From Rhizobium sp. C4 (GTDB lineage: Bacteria; Pseudomonadota; Alphaproteobacteria; Rhizobiales; Rhizobiaceae): a stretch of DNA of 64,000 nt. This document shows, one piece after another, positions 52,476 through 62,019 of this stretch. The number at the start of each line of letters is the position of its first letter. Within the stretch, counting starts at the first letter, position 1. The stretch is from NCBI RefSeq assembly GCF_021026315.1, contig NZ_JAJNCX010000004.1, forward strand, positions 248,001 to 312,000. The letters are read 5' to 3'. The position numbers and the translations under genes are program-made. The notes beneath the pieces are model-generated. The model did no database searches, was not told where the DNA came from, and saw nothing but the letters and a program-made list of their open reading frames with translations.

Positions 52476-53237
52476 TCAGTCGTTGCCGGCGGCGCGGCGG
52501 AGCCTTTCCATGTCGGGGCAGGTGACATGGCGATTGTTTTCGATGCGGATGATGCCGTCGCGGCGAAGCTTCGTCATCTGACGGCTGACCGTCTCGATCG
52601 TGAGGCCCAGGAAGTCCGCAATGTCGGCGCGCGTCAGCGGCAGGTCGAAGCTGCGCTTGTCGGCACTTTCCGGATCGATATGCATGGCGATCATGTGCAG
52701 GAAGCTCGCGACCTTCTCCTGTGCGGTCTTGCGGCCGAGCGTCAGCATCCAGTCGCGCGCTTCGTCGAGTTCCTTCAGCGTCTGCTCGTGAATCTTGTGC
52801 TCAAGTTCGGGCGTATCGGCGATCATCCGGTCGATGATGGCCTTCGGCATGGAGCAGACTTCGATATCCACAGCCGCTTCAGCGGCCACCTGGCTTTCGC
52901 GCAGGAAGGGGCGACCCATGAAGTCGGGCGCGAATTGCAGGCCGACGATCTGCTGGCGGCCGTCCGCCATCATCTTCGACAGCTTCACGACCCCGCTCAG
53001 GATGTTCGAGTAGGCATTCAGCTGCTCGCCCTGGCCGATGACTTCGGAGCCGCCGGTGACCTTGCGGCGCTTGGTGTGGCGGCTGAGTTCCGTCAGCTGA
53101 GACGCCGAAAGCACGCCGCAAATTCCGCCATGCCTTGCTTCGCAGGAGACGCAAACCGCAGGAATTTCCGAGTTGTGAATGTCCTTGCGTTGCGGTTCCA
53201 TCGAGGCCCTGGCTTGGCTGAATTGAATGACTTGCAT
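52476..53237 (-). CDS. fnrN: FnrN-type oxygen-sensing Crp/Fnr regulator
   Basis: This 253-residue FNR-family activator has an N-terminal cysteine cluster CVSCEARHGGIC and a fourth Cys in IEVCSMPK, matching the four ligands of the oxygen-labile 4Fe-4S cluster. A cNMP-like beta-barrel follows. The C-terminal HTH ADFLGLTIETVSRQMTKL carries the E-SR residues that read TTGAT. It should activate low-oxygen genes, including hemN next door and ccoN in this window. It is divergent from hemN with an anaerobox between them. Confidence 0.93.
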   Translation of the reverse strand: MQVIQFSQARASMEPQRKDIHNSEIPAVCVSCEARHGGICGVLSASQLTELSRHTKRRKVTGGSEVIGQGEQLNAYSNILSGVVKLSKMMADGRQQIVGLQFAPDFMGRPFLRESQVAAEAAVDIEVCSMPKAIIDRMIADTPELEHKIHEQTLKELDEARDWMLTLGRKTAQEKVASFLHMIAMHIDPESADKRSFDLPLTRADIADFLGLTIETVSRQMTKLRRDGIIRIENNRHVTCPDMERLRRAAGND

Positions 53238-53308
53238 GTCCCTTTACTCCCGACCTCTACCCGGAAGTCCCCCGGCCGTCTACGCAACGTTTGTCTTCAT
53301 TGAGCGAC

Positions 53309-53322
53309 TTGGCAATCGTCAA
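53309..53322 (-). promoter_or_regulatory. Weak anaerobox-like site near fnrN
   Basis: TTGGC-AATC-GTCAA keeps the symmetry and spacing of an FNR site but differs at two positions in each half. It lies 72 bases upstream of the fnrN ATG and could take part in autoregulation; two boxes before fnrN are known in Rhizobium relatives. Confidence 0.35.
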
Positions 53323-53357
53323 CGTTTGGAGTGTCGCAAAGATTTGACACCCACTGT

Positions 53358-53371
53358 TTGATCAAGATCAA
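53358..53371 (+). promoter_or_regulatory. FNR/FixK anaerobox upstream of hemN
   Basis: TTGATCAAGATCAA is a perfect match to the TTGAT-N4-ATCAA consensus. It lies about 55 bases from the hemN ATG, with a TTTATG -10-like hexamer downstream, and also upstream of fnrN on the other strand. Confidence 0.85.
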
Positions 53372-53419
53372 GCACGGGGCCTATTTTTGCCTTTATGCAA
53401 TTCCGGCAGGAGAACCCCC

Positions 53420-54769
53420 ATGCACAAGACATTGACAGGCAAATATTCCGCTCCCGTACCGCGCTATACGAGCTATCCGACAGCGCCTCACTTCGGTTCG
53501 AATATTACGAATACGGAATACAGCCAATGGCTGCAAGCCCTTGGGGAGGGTGACAAGCTGTCGCTGTACGTCCATGTGCCCTATTGCGACCGCCTCTGCT
53601 GGTTCTGTGCCTGCCATACGAAACATACGCTGCGTTACGAGCCGGTGGCCGATTATCTCGATGCATTGACGCGCGAAGTTCGGGCCGTGGCAAAGCTGGT
53701 GAGCCCCAAGGCGATCGTGACGGCCCTGCATTTCGGCGGCGGCTCGCCGACGCTGATGAAGCCGGAGGATATCCGTCGAATCGGCGCACTTTTCCGCGAG
53801 GCCTTCAATTTCGCGCCCGACGCCGAAATCAGCGTCGAGATGGACCCGAACGACATGGACGAGGCGCGCTATGACGCGCTGGCCGATATTGGCATGACGC
53901 GGGCAAGCCTTGGCGTACAGGATTTCCAGCCGGAAGTGCAGAAGGCGATCAATCGCATCCAGACTTTCGAGCAGACGAAGTCGGTGGTCGATGCGGTGAG
54001 GGCGCGCGGCGTCCACTCGGTCAATTGCGACCTGCTTTACGGCCTGCCGCACCAGACGCTGGAAACGTTGGCCGCGACCGTCAACCAGATCCTGACGCTC
54101 GATCCGGATCGCATCGCACTCTTCGGCTATGCGCATGTGCCGTGGATGAAGAAGCACCAGACGATGATCAAGGAAGACGTGCTGCCGGATGTGAATGCGC
54201 GCTTCGACCAGTCGCGGATGGCGGCGGCCATGCTGATTGCCGCCGGCTATCAGCAGATCGGCATCGACCACTTCGCCAAGCCGGGCGACTCGATGGCGAT
54301 TGCGGACAGGGAAGGGCGGCTTCGGCGCAATTTCCAGGGCTATACGGATGATGCCGCCGAAACGCTGATCGGCTTCGGGGCCTCCTCCATCGGCCAGTTC
54401 CGCCAGGGTTTCGTACAGAACATGGTGGCGACAGGCGAATATCAGCGGATGACGGAGGCGGAGGGGCTGACGGTTGTTCGCGGCCTTGCCTTCAGCGACG
54501 AGGACCGCCTTCGCGGCTATGCGATCGAGAAGGTCATGTGCGACTTTGCCTTCTCCTTTGCCGACCTCAGGGAACGATTCGGCCAAGCGGCGGACGCCGT
54601 CATTGCCGAGGCGAAGTTCTTTGTCGGGCAGAACACGGACGGGCTCGCCGAGATTGTCGATGGCCGCTTCCGGCTCACGCAAACCGGGCGGCTTTTCGCC
54701 CGCACGGTCGCATCGCAGTTCGATGCCTATCTCGGAAACGGCAAGGGGCGGCATTCGATAGCAGTGTAA
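53420..54769 (+). CDS. hemN: Oxygen-independent coproporphyrinogen III dehydrogenase HemN
   Basis: A 449-residue radical-SAM enzyme. The VPYCDRLCWFCACHTKHT segment holds the CxxxCxxC cluster ligands near residue 60; LHFGGGSPTLMKPEDI and YGLPHQTLETL are typical. It oxidatively decarboxylates coproporphyrinogen III to protoporphyrinogen IX without oxygen, supplying heme under microaerobic conditions. An AGGAGAACCCCC ribosome-binding region precedes ATG 53420. Control by FnrN is expected from the anaerobox. Confidence 0.95.
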   Translation: MHKTLTGKYSAPVPRYTSYPTAPHFGSNITNTEYSQWLQALGEGDKLSLYVHVPYCDRLCWFCACHTKHTLRYEPVADYLDALTREVRAVAKLVSPKAIVTALHFGGGSPTLMKPEDIRRIGALFREAFNFAPDAEISVEMDPNDMDEARYDALADIGMTRASLGVQDFQPEVQKAINRIQTFEQTKSVVDAVRARGVHSVNCDLLYGLPHQTLETLAATVNQILTLDPDRIALFGYAHVPWMKKHQTMIKEDVLPDVNARFDQSRMAAAMLIAAGYQQIGIDHFAKPGDSMAIADREGRLRRNFQGYTDDAAETLIGFGASSIGQFRQGFVQNMVATGEYQRMTEAEGLTVVRGLAFSDEDRLRGYAIEKVMCDFAFSFADLRERFGQAADAVIAEAKFFVGQNTDGLAEIVDGRFRLTQTGRLFARTVASQFDAYLGNGKGRHSIAV

Positions 54770-54881
54770 ACGCGCAACAGATGGCCGCCAATTCTGTCAT
54801 TTGCCTGTTGCAAGCCATTGGCTTTTGAAATCGATTTGCCTATAGCATCGCGCAACAGCTTTGACATTGAGAGGTATCGGC

Positions 54882-55160
54882 GTGACGACGACGTTTGATA
54901 AGGTAGCCGACATTATTTCTGAAACCAGCGAAATCGACCGCGAGAAGATTACGCCTGAGAGCCACACGATTGACGATCTCGGCATCGACAGCCTGGACTT
55001 CCTCGACATCGTTTTCGCGATCGACAAGGAATTCGGCATCAAGATCCCGCTCGAAAAGTGGACCCAGGAAGTCAACGACGGCAAGGTCGCGACGGACGAA
55101 TATTTCGTTCTCAAGAACCTCTGCGCCAAGATCGACGAACTGCGCGCCGCCAAGGGCTGA
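54882..55160 (+). CDS. acpXL: Specialised acyl carrier protein AcpXL
   Basis: A 92-residue ACP dedicated to the 27-hydroxyoctacosanoic acid of rhizobial lipid A. The phosphopantetheine Ser is in [18 protein letters not shown], and the end [10 protein letters not shown]...[11 protein letters not shown] is diagnostic of AcpXL. GTG at 54882 with GAGAGG upstream matches the known N-terminus; an in-frame ATG at 54861 is too close to no ribosome-binding site. First gene of the VLCFA cluster. Confidence 0.96.
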   Translation: MTTTFDKVADIISETSEIDREKITPESHTIDDLGIDSLDFLDIVFAIDKEFGIKIPLEKWTQEVNDGKVATDEYFVLKNLCAKIDELRAAKG

Positions 55161-55218
55161 GGCCTGACGGCTTTCTCCGGGGCCGTATCCCGCGGCTCCG
55201 TGCGACAGGTGCGATCGT

Positions 55219-55695
55219 ATGCTGCTTGAATATTTCCAGATGATCGACCGCGTGACGGGCCTCGACCTCAAGTCGGGGCATCTCGTCGCGCGTTCCGTCG
55301 TTCCCGAGAAAAGCCCGGTTTTCGAAGGGCATTTTCCCGGCATGCCGCTGGTGCCCGGCGTCCTGCTCATCGAGACGATGGCGCAGGCTTCGGGCCTGAT
55401 GGTTTTGGCGGTCAACGAGTTTGCCTCCATGCCGCTCTTGATGGCGGTGGATGAGGCGAAGCTTCGGACCTTTGTCGAGCCGCTTGCCGAGCTCGATGTC
55501 GAGGCCGATCTCGTGCATCTCGGCTCCGGCTATGCGGTGACGAAGGCGAAGATCACATCTGGCGGCAAGAAGGTCTGCGACGCTCAGCTGAAGCTGCGCA
55601 CAATTCCCTTCGACCAGGTTCCCATCGGCGATATCGTGAAGAACCGCGCCCGCGAGATCGGGCTTCACGACGCAATCGCGGCCAACGTGTCATAA
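55219..55695 (+). CDS. fabZXL: FabZ-type 3-hydroxyacyl-ACP dehydratase of the AcpXL cluster
   Basis: A 158-residue hot-dog-fold dehydratase with FEGHFPGMPLVPGVLLIETM containing the catalytic His, and Glu in IETMAQ. It would dehydrate 3-hydroxyacyl-AcpXL during chain elongation. It follows acpXL by 58 bases and precedes two ketosynthase-like genes in the conserved order. Confidence 0.92.
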   Translation: MLLEYFQMIDRVTGLDLKSGHLVARSVVPEKSPVFEGHFPGMPLVPGVLLIETMAQASGLMVLAVNEFASMPLLMAVDEAKLRTFVEPLAELDVEADLVHLGSGYAVTKAKITSGGKKVCDAQLKLRTIPFDQVPIGDIVKNRAREIGLHDAIAANVS

Positions 55696-55706
55696 GGACT
55701 GAAATC

Positions 55707-56897
55707 ATGGCCAAGTCTGACAAGGATGTGGTGATTACCGGCATCGGGCTCGTCTCGTCGCTGGGCGTCGGACGTGAGGCGCACGAGGCGCTGATCCTCG
55801 GCGATAGCGCGCCGGCTCCGATTGTCGATACCGAGCGTTTCGCGCCCTATCCGGTGCATCCGCTGCCGGCGATCGACTGGTCGCAGCAGATCCCGAAGCG
55901 CGGCGACCAGCGCCAGATGGAAAACTGGCAGCGGCTCGGCGTATTTGCCGCCGGCCTTGCGCTGGACGATGCCGGCTTCAAGGATGATGCGGACGCCTGC
56001 GCTTCGATGGACATGATCGTGGCGGCCGGTGGCGGCGAGCGGGACATCAATGTCGATTCGATCATCGTGGACGAGGCGCTGAAGCGCAACGATCGCGAGG
56101 CGCTGCTGAACGAGAAGCTGACGACGGAACTGCGTCCGACGCTGTTTCTTGCCCAGCTCTCCAATCTTCTCGCCGGCAATATCTCCATCGTTCACAAGGT
56201 CACGGGCTCCTCGCGCACCTTCATGGGCGAAGAGGGCGCTGGCGTTTCGGCGGTCGAAACGGCTGCTGCGCGCATCCGCGCCGGCCAGTCGACGCATGCG
56301 CTGGTTGGCGGTGCCTTCATTGCCGAGCGTCTCGACATCATTCTGATGGTTGAGGCTATCAAGGGGCATCAGACCGGCGAATGGTCGTCGATCTGGGCCC
56401 GCGACAAGGACCACGGCGGCGGCATGATCATGGGATCGGTCGGCGCATTCCTCGTCCTCGAATCGCGCGGGCATGCCGAAGCGCGGGGCGCACGCATCTA
56501 TGCGACGATCGAACAGGTTGAAGGCGACCGCGGCAATCGCGCCGATGGCAAGCTTGAAAAGCGGCTGGAGCGGATGGTCGAGGGTGCGAAGCCCGAGCTT
56601 GTCATGTCCGGCACGACGGGCTTCCACGATCTCGCTGCCCGCGAAAAGGCCTTCTTCCAGGCGAAGTTCCCGGAGGCTGCGATCCGTGGGTTCGGCGGGC
56701 TGATCGGCCATTCGGTCGAGGCGCAGTTCACCACCGGCATCGGTCTTGCGGCCATGGCGCTCGGTGCTGCCAAGCCGGTTGCGCCGTTCGACAAGGATCA
56801 TGAGAAGGCGATGACGAAGCCGGCAGCGACCGCGCTCGTCACCACTATCGGCCATCAGCGCGGCGAGGGGGTTGCCCTTCTTGCCGCCAATGCGTGA
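55707..56897 (+). CDS. fabF2XL: FabF2XL, ketosynthase-like protein lacking the catalytic cysteine
   Basis: A 396-residue thiolase-fold protein clearly related to FabF (VVITGIGLVSSLGVGREA at the start), but the nucleophile elbow does not contain Cys. The aligned segment reads SSRTFMGEEGAG, with Glu at about residue 176 where FabF1XL has Cys177. The HGT motif is also absent (SGTTGFHDL), while an IGHS segment remains. It is therefore unlikely to condense by itself and may pair with FabF1XL as a chain-length factor. Known position in the acpXL cluster. Confidence 0.9.
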   Translation: MAKSDKDVVITGIGLVSSLGVGREAHEALILGDSAPAPIVDTERFAPYPVHPLPAIDWSQQIPKRGDQRQMENWQRLGVFAAGLALDDAGFKDDADACASMDMIVAAGGGERDINVDSIIVDEALKRNDREALLNEKLTTELRPTLFLAQLSNLLAGNISIVHKVTGSSRTFMGEEGAGVSAVETAAARIRAGQSTHALVGGAFIAERLDIILMVEAIKGHQTGEWSSIWARDKDHGGGMIMGSVGAFLVLESRGHAEARGARIYATIEQVEGDRGNRADGKLEKRLERMVEGAKPELVMSGTTGFHDLAAREKAFFQAKFPEAAIRGFGGLIGHSVEAQFTTGIGLAAMALGAAKPVAPFDKDHEKAMTKPAATALVTTIGHQRGEGVALLAANA

Positions 56898-56909
56898 GGC
56901 GACAAGGTC

Positions 56910-58193
56910 ATGAGCAACAAGTTTCGCGATCATCTCGGCAGGCCCATCGTTGCGGTGACCGGCATGGGTGTCATCACCTCGCTCGGCCAGGGGCTTGAGG
57001 ACAACTGGGCGGCGCTGAGCGGCGGCCGTTCTGGCATTCACAACATCACGCGCTTCCCGGTCAACGAGCTGTCGACGCGGATTGCCGGCACGGTCGATTT
57101 CATCGATCTGCCGGTCGCGAATTCCGTCGAGCGCTCCTATGCAATGGCGCGCGAAACCACGCTGGAAGCGCTGGCACAGGCCGGGCTTTCGGGCGATTTC
57201 AACGGCCCGCTTTTCCTCGCCGCACCGCCGGTTGAGCCGGAATGGTCGGCGCGATTTGAACTCGCTGACCGCGCCGGTCCGGCGGAAAAGCCGGCAGATG
57301 CCTATGATCGCTTCCTCGCTGCCATGCGCGAACGTCCCGATCCGGCCTTCCATGAAGCGGTTCTCTTCGGCTCGATTTCGGAGCGTCTGGCCGACCGGTT
57401 CGGCACGCGCGGGCTTCCCGTGACGCTGTCGACGGCCTGTGCGTCGGGTGCGACGGCGATCCAGCTCGGCGTCGAGGCGATCCGCCAGGGTCGCACGGAG
57501 CGTGCGCTGACGGTTGCGACCGACGGTTCGGTTTCGGCTGAGTCCCTCATTCGCTTCGCGCTTCTCTCGGCGCTCTCCACCCAGAACGATCCGCCGGAAA
57601 AGGCCTCCAAGCCCTTCACCAAGGATCGCGACGGGTTCGTGATTGCCGAAGGTGCGGCGACGCTGGTGCTCGAATCGCTGGAATCGGCGATTGCGCGCGG
57701 CGCGAAGGTCTATGGCATCGTGAAGGGCTGCGGCGAGAAGGCTGACTCCTTCCACCGCACGCGGTCCTCGCCCGATGGCGGGCCGGCGATTGCGACGATC
57801 CACGCAGCCCTTGAAGATGCAGGCATGGGCGAAGACGCGATCGGCTATATCAATGCCCATGGCACGTCGACGCCGGAAAACGACAAGATGGAATATGGCG
57901 CCATGCTCTCCGTCTTCGGCGAGCGGCTGAAGTCCATTCCGGTTTCGTCCAACAAGTCGATGATCGGCCATACGCTGACGGCGGCGGGTGCGGTCGAGGC
58001 GGTGTTCTCGCTGCAGACGATCCTGACGGGCACGCTGCCGCCGACGATCAACTACCAGAACCCCGACCCGAGCATCGAACTCGATGTCGTGCCGAATGTG
58101 AAGCGGGCGCAGCAGGTTTCGGCCGTGCTGTCCAACTCCTTCGGCTTCGGCGGGCAGAATGCCAGCCTTGTGCTGGCGGCGGAACCCCAGTAA
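56910..58193 (+). CDS. fabF1XL: FabF1XL, active beta-ketoacyl-ACP synthase
   Basis: A 427-residue KAS II enzyme with the full triad: Cys177 in LSTACASGATAIQLG, His in YINAHGTSTPEND and His in NKSMIGHTLTAAG. It should elongate acyl chains on AcpXL toward C28. It lies 12 bases after the inactive-looking FabF2XL, a pairing reminiscent of KS-alpha/KS-beta genes. Confidence 0.94.
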   Translation: MSNKFRDHLGRPIVAVTGMGVITSLGQGLEDNWAALSGGRSGIHNITRFPVNELSTRIAGTVDFIDLPVANSVERSYAMARETTLEALAQAGLSGDFNGPLFLAAPPVEPEWSARFELADRAGPAEKPADAYDRFLAAMRERPDPAFHEAVLFGSISERLADRFGTRGLPVTLSTACASGATAIQLGVEAIRQGRTERALTVATDGSVSAESLIRFALLSALSTQNDPPEKASKPFTKDRDGFVIAEGAATLVLESLESAIARGAKVYGIVKGCGEKADSFHRTRSSPDGGPAIATIHAALEDAGMGEDAIGYINAHGTSTPENDKMEYGAMLSVFGERLKSIPVSSNKSMIGHTLTAAGAVEAVFSLQTILTGTLPPTINYQNPDPSIELDVVPNVKRAQQVSAVLSNSFGFGGQNASLVLAAEPQ

Positions 58194-58245
58194 ACCGCAG
58201 ACAAGACGAACACAGATTTGAGCCGCGAAAGCGGAAGGTTGGCCC

Positions 58246-59274
58246 ATGCGCGCATTGCAACTCATCGAAGACCGCAGACTTGAAGCCGTCGAGCTTCCCG
58301 AGCCGGAAGCACCGGCTCCCGGCGAGGTGACGCTGCGCGTCAAGGCGGTGGCGCTCAACCATATCGACGTCTGGGGCTGGCGCGGCATGGCCTTTGCCAA
58401 GCGCAAGATGCCTCTGACCATCGGTGCAGAAGCTTCCGGCGTTGTTGAGGCGATCGGTCCGGGTGTTGGCAACGTGCTGCCGGGCCAGCTCGTATCGATC
58501 TACGGCGCGCGGGTCTGCGGTTACTGCAAGGCCTGTCGCGAAGGCCGTGAGAACCTCTGCGAACATGTCGGCGGTGTGCATGGCTTCCATCTCGACGGTT
58601 TCGCGCAGGAAAAGATCAACATTCCGGCCCGTCAGCTCGTGGTGGCACCGCCCGGTATCGATGCTGTGGCCGCGGCACTGGCACCCGTAACCTTCGGGAC
58701 GGTCGAGCACATGCTGTTCGACAATGCCAAGCTCCAGCCGGGCGAGACGATCCTCGTTCATGCCGGCGGTTCGGGCATCGGTTCGGCGGCGATCCAGCTT
58801 GCCAAGCGCATGGGCTGCACGGTCATCACGACCGTTGGTTCGGACGACAAGATCGAGAAGGCGAAGGCGCTGGGCGCCGATCACGTCATCAACTATCGCG
58901 TCGACCGTTTCGAGGGCGTGGTGCGCAAGCTGACGAAGAAGAAGGGCGTTGATGTCGTCTTCGAACATGTCGGCAAGGACACCTGGGCCGGCTCCATGCT
59001 CTCCATGAAGCGCGGCGGTCGTCTCGTGACCTGCGGTTCGACCTCCGGCGTTTCGACCGAAATGAACCTGATGATGCTCTTCCAGCAGCAGCTGAAGCTG
59101 CTCGGCTCCTTCGGTTGCCGCATGGAGAACATGGCGAATGCCATGCAGAAGATGGCACAGGGCATCGTGCATCCGGTCATCGACACGGAAGTCGGCTTCG
59201 GCGAGATCGACAAGGCGCTGAAGCGGATGGAAGACCGGTCGATCTTCGGCAAGATCATTCTCAGGATGGATTGA
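58246..59274 (+). CDS. Zinc-containing MDR dehydrogenase of the VLCFA cluster
   Basis: A 342-residue medium-chain dehydrogenase/reductase. The structural zinc motif GARVCGYCKACREGRENLCE and the nucleotide-binding HAGGSGIGSAAIQLAKRMG near residue 175 are present. In the conserved acpXL clusters this dehydrogenase is required for VLCFA synthesis, probably a reductase step. It ends four bases before lpxXL. Confidence 0.9.
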   Translation: MRALQLIEDRRLEAVELPEPEAPAPGEVTLRVKAVALNHIDVWGWRGMAFAKRKMPLTIGAEASGVVEAIGPGVGNVLPGQLVSIYGARVCGYCKACREGRENLCEHVGGVHGFHLDGFAQEKINIPARQLVVAPPGIDAVAAALAPVTFGTVEHMLFDNAKLQPGETILVHAGGSGIGSAAIQLAKRMGCTVITTVGSDDKIEKAKALGADHVINYRVDRFEGVVRKLTKKKGVDVVFEHVGKDTWAGSMLSMKRGGRLVTCGSTSGVSTEMNLMMLFQQQLKLLGSFGCRMENMANAMQKMAQGIVHPVIDTEVGFGEIDKALKRMEDRSIFGKIILRMD

Positions 59275-59278
59275 GGCG

Positions 59279-60229
59279 ATGAAGGGCCTTGCGCTCCGCA
59301 TCGGCGCGAACCTGCGCAAGGTCTGGCCCTGGCTGCTGGCCAAGCTGGTGCTGTTCGGCCTGACGCTGCTGAAGCTGCTGCCGGCTGATTTTGCGCTGAA
59401 CCTCATGGACAGGATCGTGCGCTGGCTCGGACCGAAGCAGAAGCGTCACAAGATGATGCTCTACAATCTTCGGCGGGCCTTTCCCGAGATGACGGAAGCG
59501 GAGCGGCTGAAGATCGCCATGGATTCATGGGGATCGATGGGCCGCATGGCCGCTGAATATGTCTATCTCGACAAGCTGTTCGATTTCGACCCGGCGCGCG
59601 AAGGCAAGGGCAGGGTCGAGGTATCCGGCATCCCGCTTTTCCTCGAGATCCGCGACCTCAAGGGGCCGTTCATCGTCTTTACGGCGCATACGGCGAATTT
59701 CGAGATGCTGCCGGTCGCAGGCAACGCCTTCGGGCTCGACGTGACCGTTCTCTTCCGGCCGCCGAACAATCCCTACATGGCCGAGATGATCCATGATTTC
59801 CGGGCAAGCCGCATGGGCTCGCTCGTGCCGTCTCATGCGGGCTCGTCCTTCGCACTGGCGCGGCAGCTGGAAAAGGGCGGCGGCGTTGGCGTTCTGGTCG
59901 ACCAGAAGTTCTCCAAGGGCGCGGATACGACGCTCTTCGGCGTGCCGGTCAAGACCAATCCGCTGCTGGCCAAGCTCGTTCGGCAGTTCAACTGTCCGGT
60001 CTATCCGGCGCGCTGCATCCGGCTTCCCGGCAACCGCTACCGGCTGGAGCTGGAGCCGGCGCTGGCAATCCCGCGCAAGGCCGGGGGCGAAGTGGATGTG
60101 AACGCCACCGCGCAATTGCTCAACGATACGGTCGAGCGCTGGGTGCGGGAATTTCCGGGCCAGTGGCTCTGGTATCACGACCGCTGGGACATCAAGTTTT
60201 CGGAAGAGTACCGGAATTTCGTCTCCTGA
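59279..60229 (+). CDS. lpxXL: LpxXL very-long-chain acyltransferase of lipid A
   Basis: A 316-residue LpxL/HtrB-family acyltransferase with an N-terminal membrane anchor (about residues 15-38) and the HX4E motif in FTAHTANFEMLPVAGNA. It transfers the C28 hydroxy acid from AcpXL to lipid A at the inner membrane. It is the last gene of the cluster. Confidence 0.94.
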   Translation: MKGLALRIGANLRKVWPWLLAKLVLFGLTLLKLLPADFALNLMDRIVRWLGPKQKRHKMMLYNLRRAFPEMTEAERLKIAMDSWGSMGRMAAEYVYLDKLFDFDPAREGKGRVEVSGIPLFLEIRDLKGPFIVFTAHTANFEMLPVAGNAFGLDVTVLFRPPNNPYMAEMIHDFRASRMGSLVPSHAGSSFALARQLEKGGGVGVLVDQKFSKGADTTLFGVPVKTNPLLAKLVRQFNCPVYPARCIRLPGNRYRLELEPALAIPRKAGGEVDVNATAQLLNDTVERWVREFPGQWLWYHDRWDIKFSEEYRNFVS

Positions 60230-60365
60230 TCGCGATTTGCCGGATTTGCACAGCGGCAATTCGTTTTCGGCCCTTCAAAAACGTCCTCACAACGCATAGG
60301 AAACCCTGAGGGGTCCGGTTGCTGCATCGCGACCGGCCGATCGAGCGTCAATGACAGGAGACCTC

Positions 60366-61304
60366 ATGCCAGTCGCATCTCTGCAGGTTCAGGAGATCCT
60401 CCACGAGGTCTATCACGAGATGCAGCCGCATATCGGTGAAGGCAAGGTGGCCGACTACATCCCGGCACTCGCCCGGGTTGACGCAAAGAAATTCGGCATG
60501 GCTGTGGTGACGGCGGAGGGCGAAGTCTTCACCGTGGGCGATGCGGTCGAGCCGTTCTCCATCCAGAGCGTGTCGAAGGTCTTCACGCTGACGCTGGCCC
60601 TGGGCCGGATCGGCGCCGGGCTCTGGTCGCGCGTCGGGCGCGAACCGTCCGGGACCGCCTTCAACTCGATCGTCCAACTTGAGCATGAGCACGGGATACC
60701 CCGCAACCCCTTCATCAATGCGGGTGCCATCGTCGTTGCCGACGTGCTGCTTGCCGGCCATCAGCCGCGCGAGACGCTGGGTGAAATCCTGCAGTTCTTC
60801 CGCTATCTCTCAGGTGACGACAGCGTCTATATCGACGAGGACGTGGCGCGCTCCGAACAGGCGACCGGCTTCCGCAATGCCGCCCTTGCCAATTACATGC
60901 GCGCCTTCGGCAATATCCACAATCCCGTCGAAAAGACGCTCGGCGTCTATTACCACCAGTGTTCTCTGGCGATGAGCTGCGAGCAGCTGGCCAAGGCCGG
61001 CCTGTTCCTCGCCAATGGCGGGCGCAATCCGGTGTCCGGGCAAACGGTGGTGACGCGCGAGCGGGCGCGGCGCATCAACGCGCTGATGATCACCTGCGGG
61101 CATTACGATGCCTCAGGCGACTTCGCCTTCCGCGTCGGCCTGCCGGGCAAGAGCGGCGTTGGTGGCGGCATCCTCGCCATCGCGCCGGGCAAGGCCTCGA
61201 TCGCCGTCTGGTCGCCTGGTCTCAACGCCAACGGCAACTCGGCGACGGGCACACGGGCGCTGGAACTGTTTGCCAAGAAGACCGGCTGGTCTGTCTTCGG
61301 GTGA
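60366..61304 (+). CDS. glsA: Glutaminase
   Basis: A 312-residue beta-lactamase-fold glutaminase: the SxxK nucleophile is in [16 protein letters not shown] near residue 62; [30 protein letters not shown] and [14 protein letters not shown] are family signatures. It hydrolyses glutamine to glutamate and ammonia. The ribosome-binding site CAGGAGACCTC precedes ATG 60366. An upstream ATG at 60351 is out of place with respect to this site. Confidence 0.95.
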   Translation: MPVASLQVQEILHEVYHEMQPHIGEGKVADYIPALARVDAKKFGMAVVTAEGEVFTVGDAVEPFSIQSVSKVFTLTLALGRIGAGLWSRVGREPSGTAFNSIVQLEHEHGIPRNPFINAGAIVVADVLLAGHQPRETLGEILQFFRYLSGDDSVYIDEDVARSEQATGFRNAALANYMRAFGNIHNPVEKTLGVYYHQCSLAMSCEQLAKAGLFLANGGRNPVSGQTVVTRERARRINALMITCGHYDASGDFAFRVGLPGKSGVGGGILAIAPGKASIAVWSPGLNANGNSATGTRALELFAKKTGWSVFG

Positions 61305-61347
61305 GGGGTGTCCCCATCCGTCGCAGAGCGATTGCTGTCAGACCAGC

Positions 61348-61677
61348 TTACGGGAGATCTGCTCCCGAAGACGGCTGATTGGCGGGCACGACCGCGAGAC
61401 GCAGACCCAGCGCCGCCATCATCTTCGTGATGGTTTCCATCTTCGGCTTTCCCTTCACGGACAAGGCATCGTAAAGGTTTTCCCGGCTGACATTGGCCTT
61501 GGCCGCCACACCCTTTACGCCGCCTTCCTGTGCCTTGGCGACGGCGCGAAGAGCTTCCTGGAAAAGTTCCATATTGCCGCCCTCAAGGATCTGTTCCAGA
61601 TAGAAGGCCGCGTTTTCAGGATCACGCAACAGTTCGTTGCGCTCTCCAAAGTCAAATGGCTTGCTGAGACGGCTCAT
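61348..61677 (-). CDS. HigA-like (HI1420-type) antitoxin
   Basis: A 109-residue XRE-like protein with LRDPENAAFYLEQILEGGNMELFQEALRAVAKAQGG-type start and the HTH GVAAKANVSRENLYDALSVKGKPKMETI. This is the 'downstream HI1420' addiction-module antidote family. It is the second gene of the pair and its start overlaps the toxin stop by four bases. Confidence 0.88.
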   Translation of the reverse strand: MSRLSKPFDFGERNELLRDPENAAFYLEQILEGGNMELFQEALRAVAKAQEGGVKGVAAKANVSRENLYDALSVKGKPKMETITKMMAALGLRLAVVPANQPSSGADLP

Positions 61678-62012
61678 ATCTTTGCCCTGCTGTTATAGTC
61701 TGCAAGATAGTCCTTCGCCTTCGCGATGGTTCTGTCCTGCTCCTTTTTGGTCGAACCAGCGAGGAGCAAGACGATCTTGGTGCCGACGATGGTGTAAAAG
61801 AGGCGGTAGCCTTGCGCATAGTGGATACGCATCTCGAAGACGCCTTTTGCGCCTGTGATGCTCTTCCAGTCGCCGAAGTCACCCGTTGCCGCCCGCTGGA
61901 TGCGGGCCATGATGGCAAGCCTGGCTTTCGCGTCCTTGAGAGACTGGTTCCATTCCTCAAAAGGGCAGTGTCCTGCCTCCGTCAGATAGATTTCAATCTC
62001 GTAACGCTTCAT
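61674..62012 (-). CDS. HigB/RelE-like (HI1419-type) toxin
   Basis: A 112-residue toxin with KRYEIEIYLTEAGHCPFEEW, AIMARIQRAATGDFGDWKSI and the end YAQGYRLFYTIVGTKIVLLLAGSTKKEQDRTI, diagnostic for the 'upstream HI1419' RelE-superfamily group. Toxin-first order with a four-base overlap to the antitoxin. A perfect 20-bp palindrome lies eight bases upstream of its ATG. Confidence 0.9.
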   Translation of the reverse strand: MKRYEIEIYLTEAGHCPFEEWNQSLKDAKARLAIMARIQRAATGDFGDWKSITGAKGVFEMRIHYAQGYRLFYTIVGTKIVLLLAGSTKKEQDRTIAKAKDYLADYNSRAKI

Positions 62013-62019
62013 GGAAGTA

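Noticed and set aside
55665-58472. Very long minus-strand frame antisense to the FabF genes
   Set aside because: Antisense shadow of fabF2XL and fabF1XL; no recognisable domain.
60237-60275. Possible terminator after lpxXL (TTGCCG...CGGCAA then TTCGTTTT)
   Set aside because: Only a 6-bp stem with a long loop; not strong enough to list.
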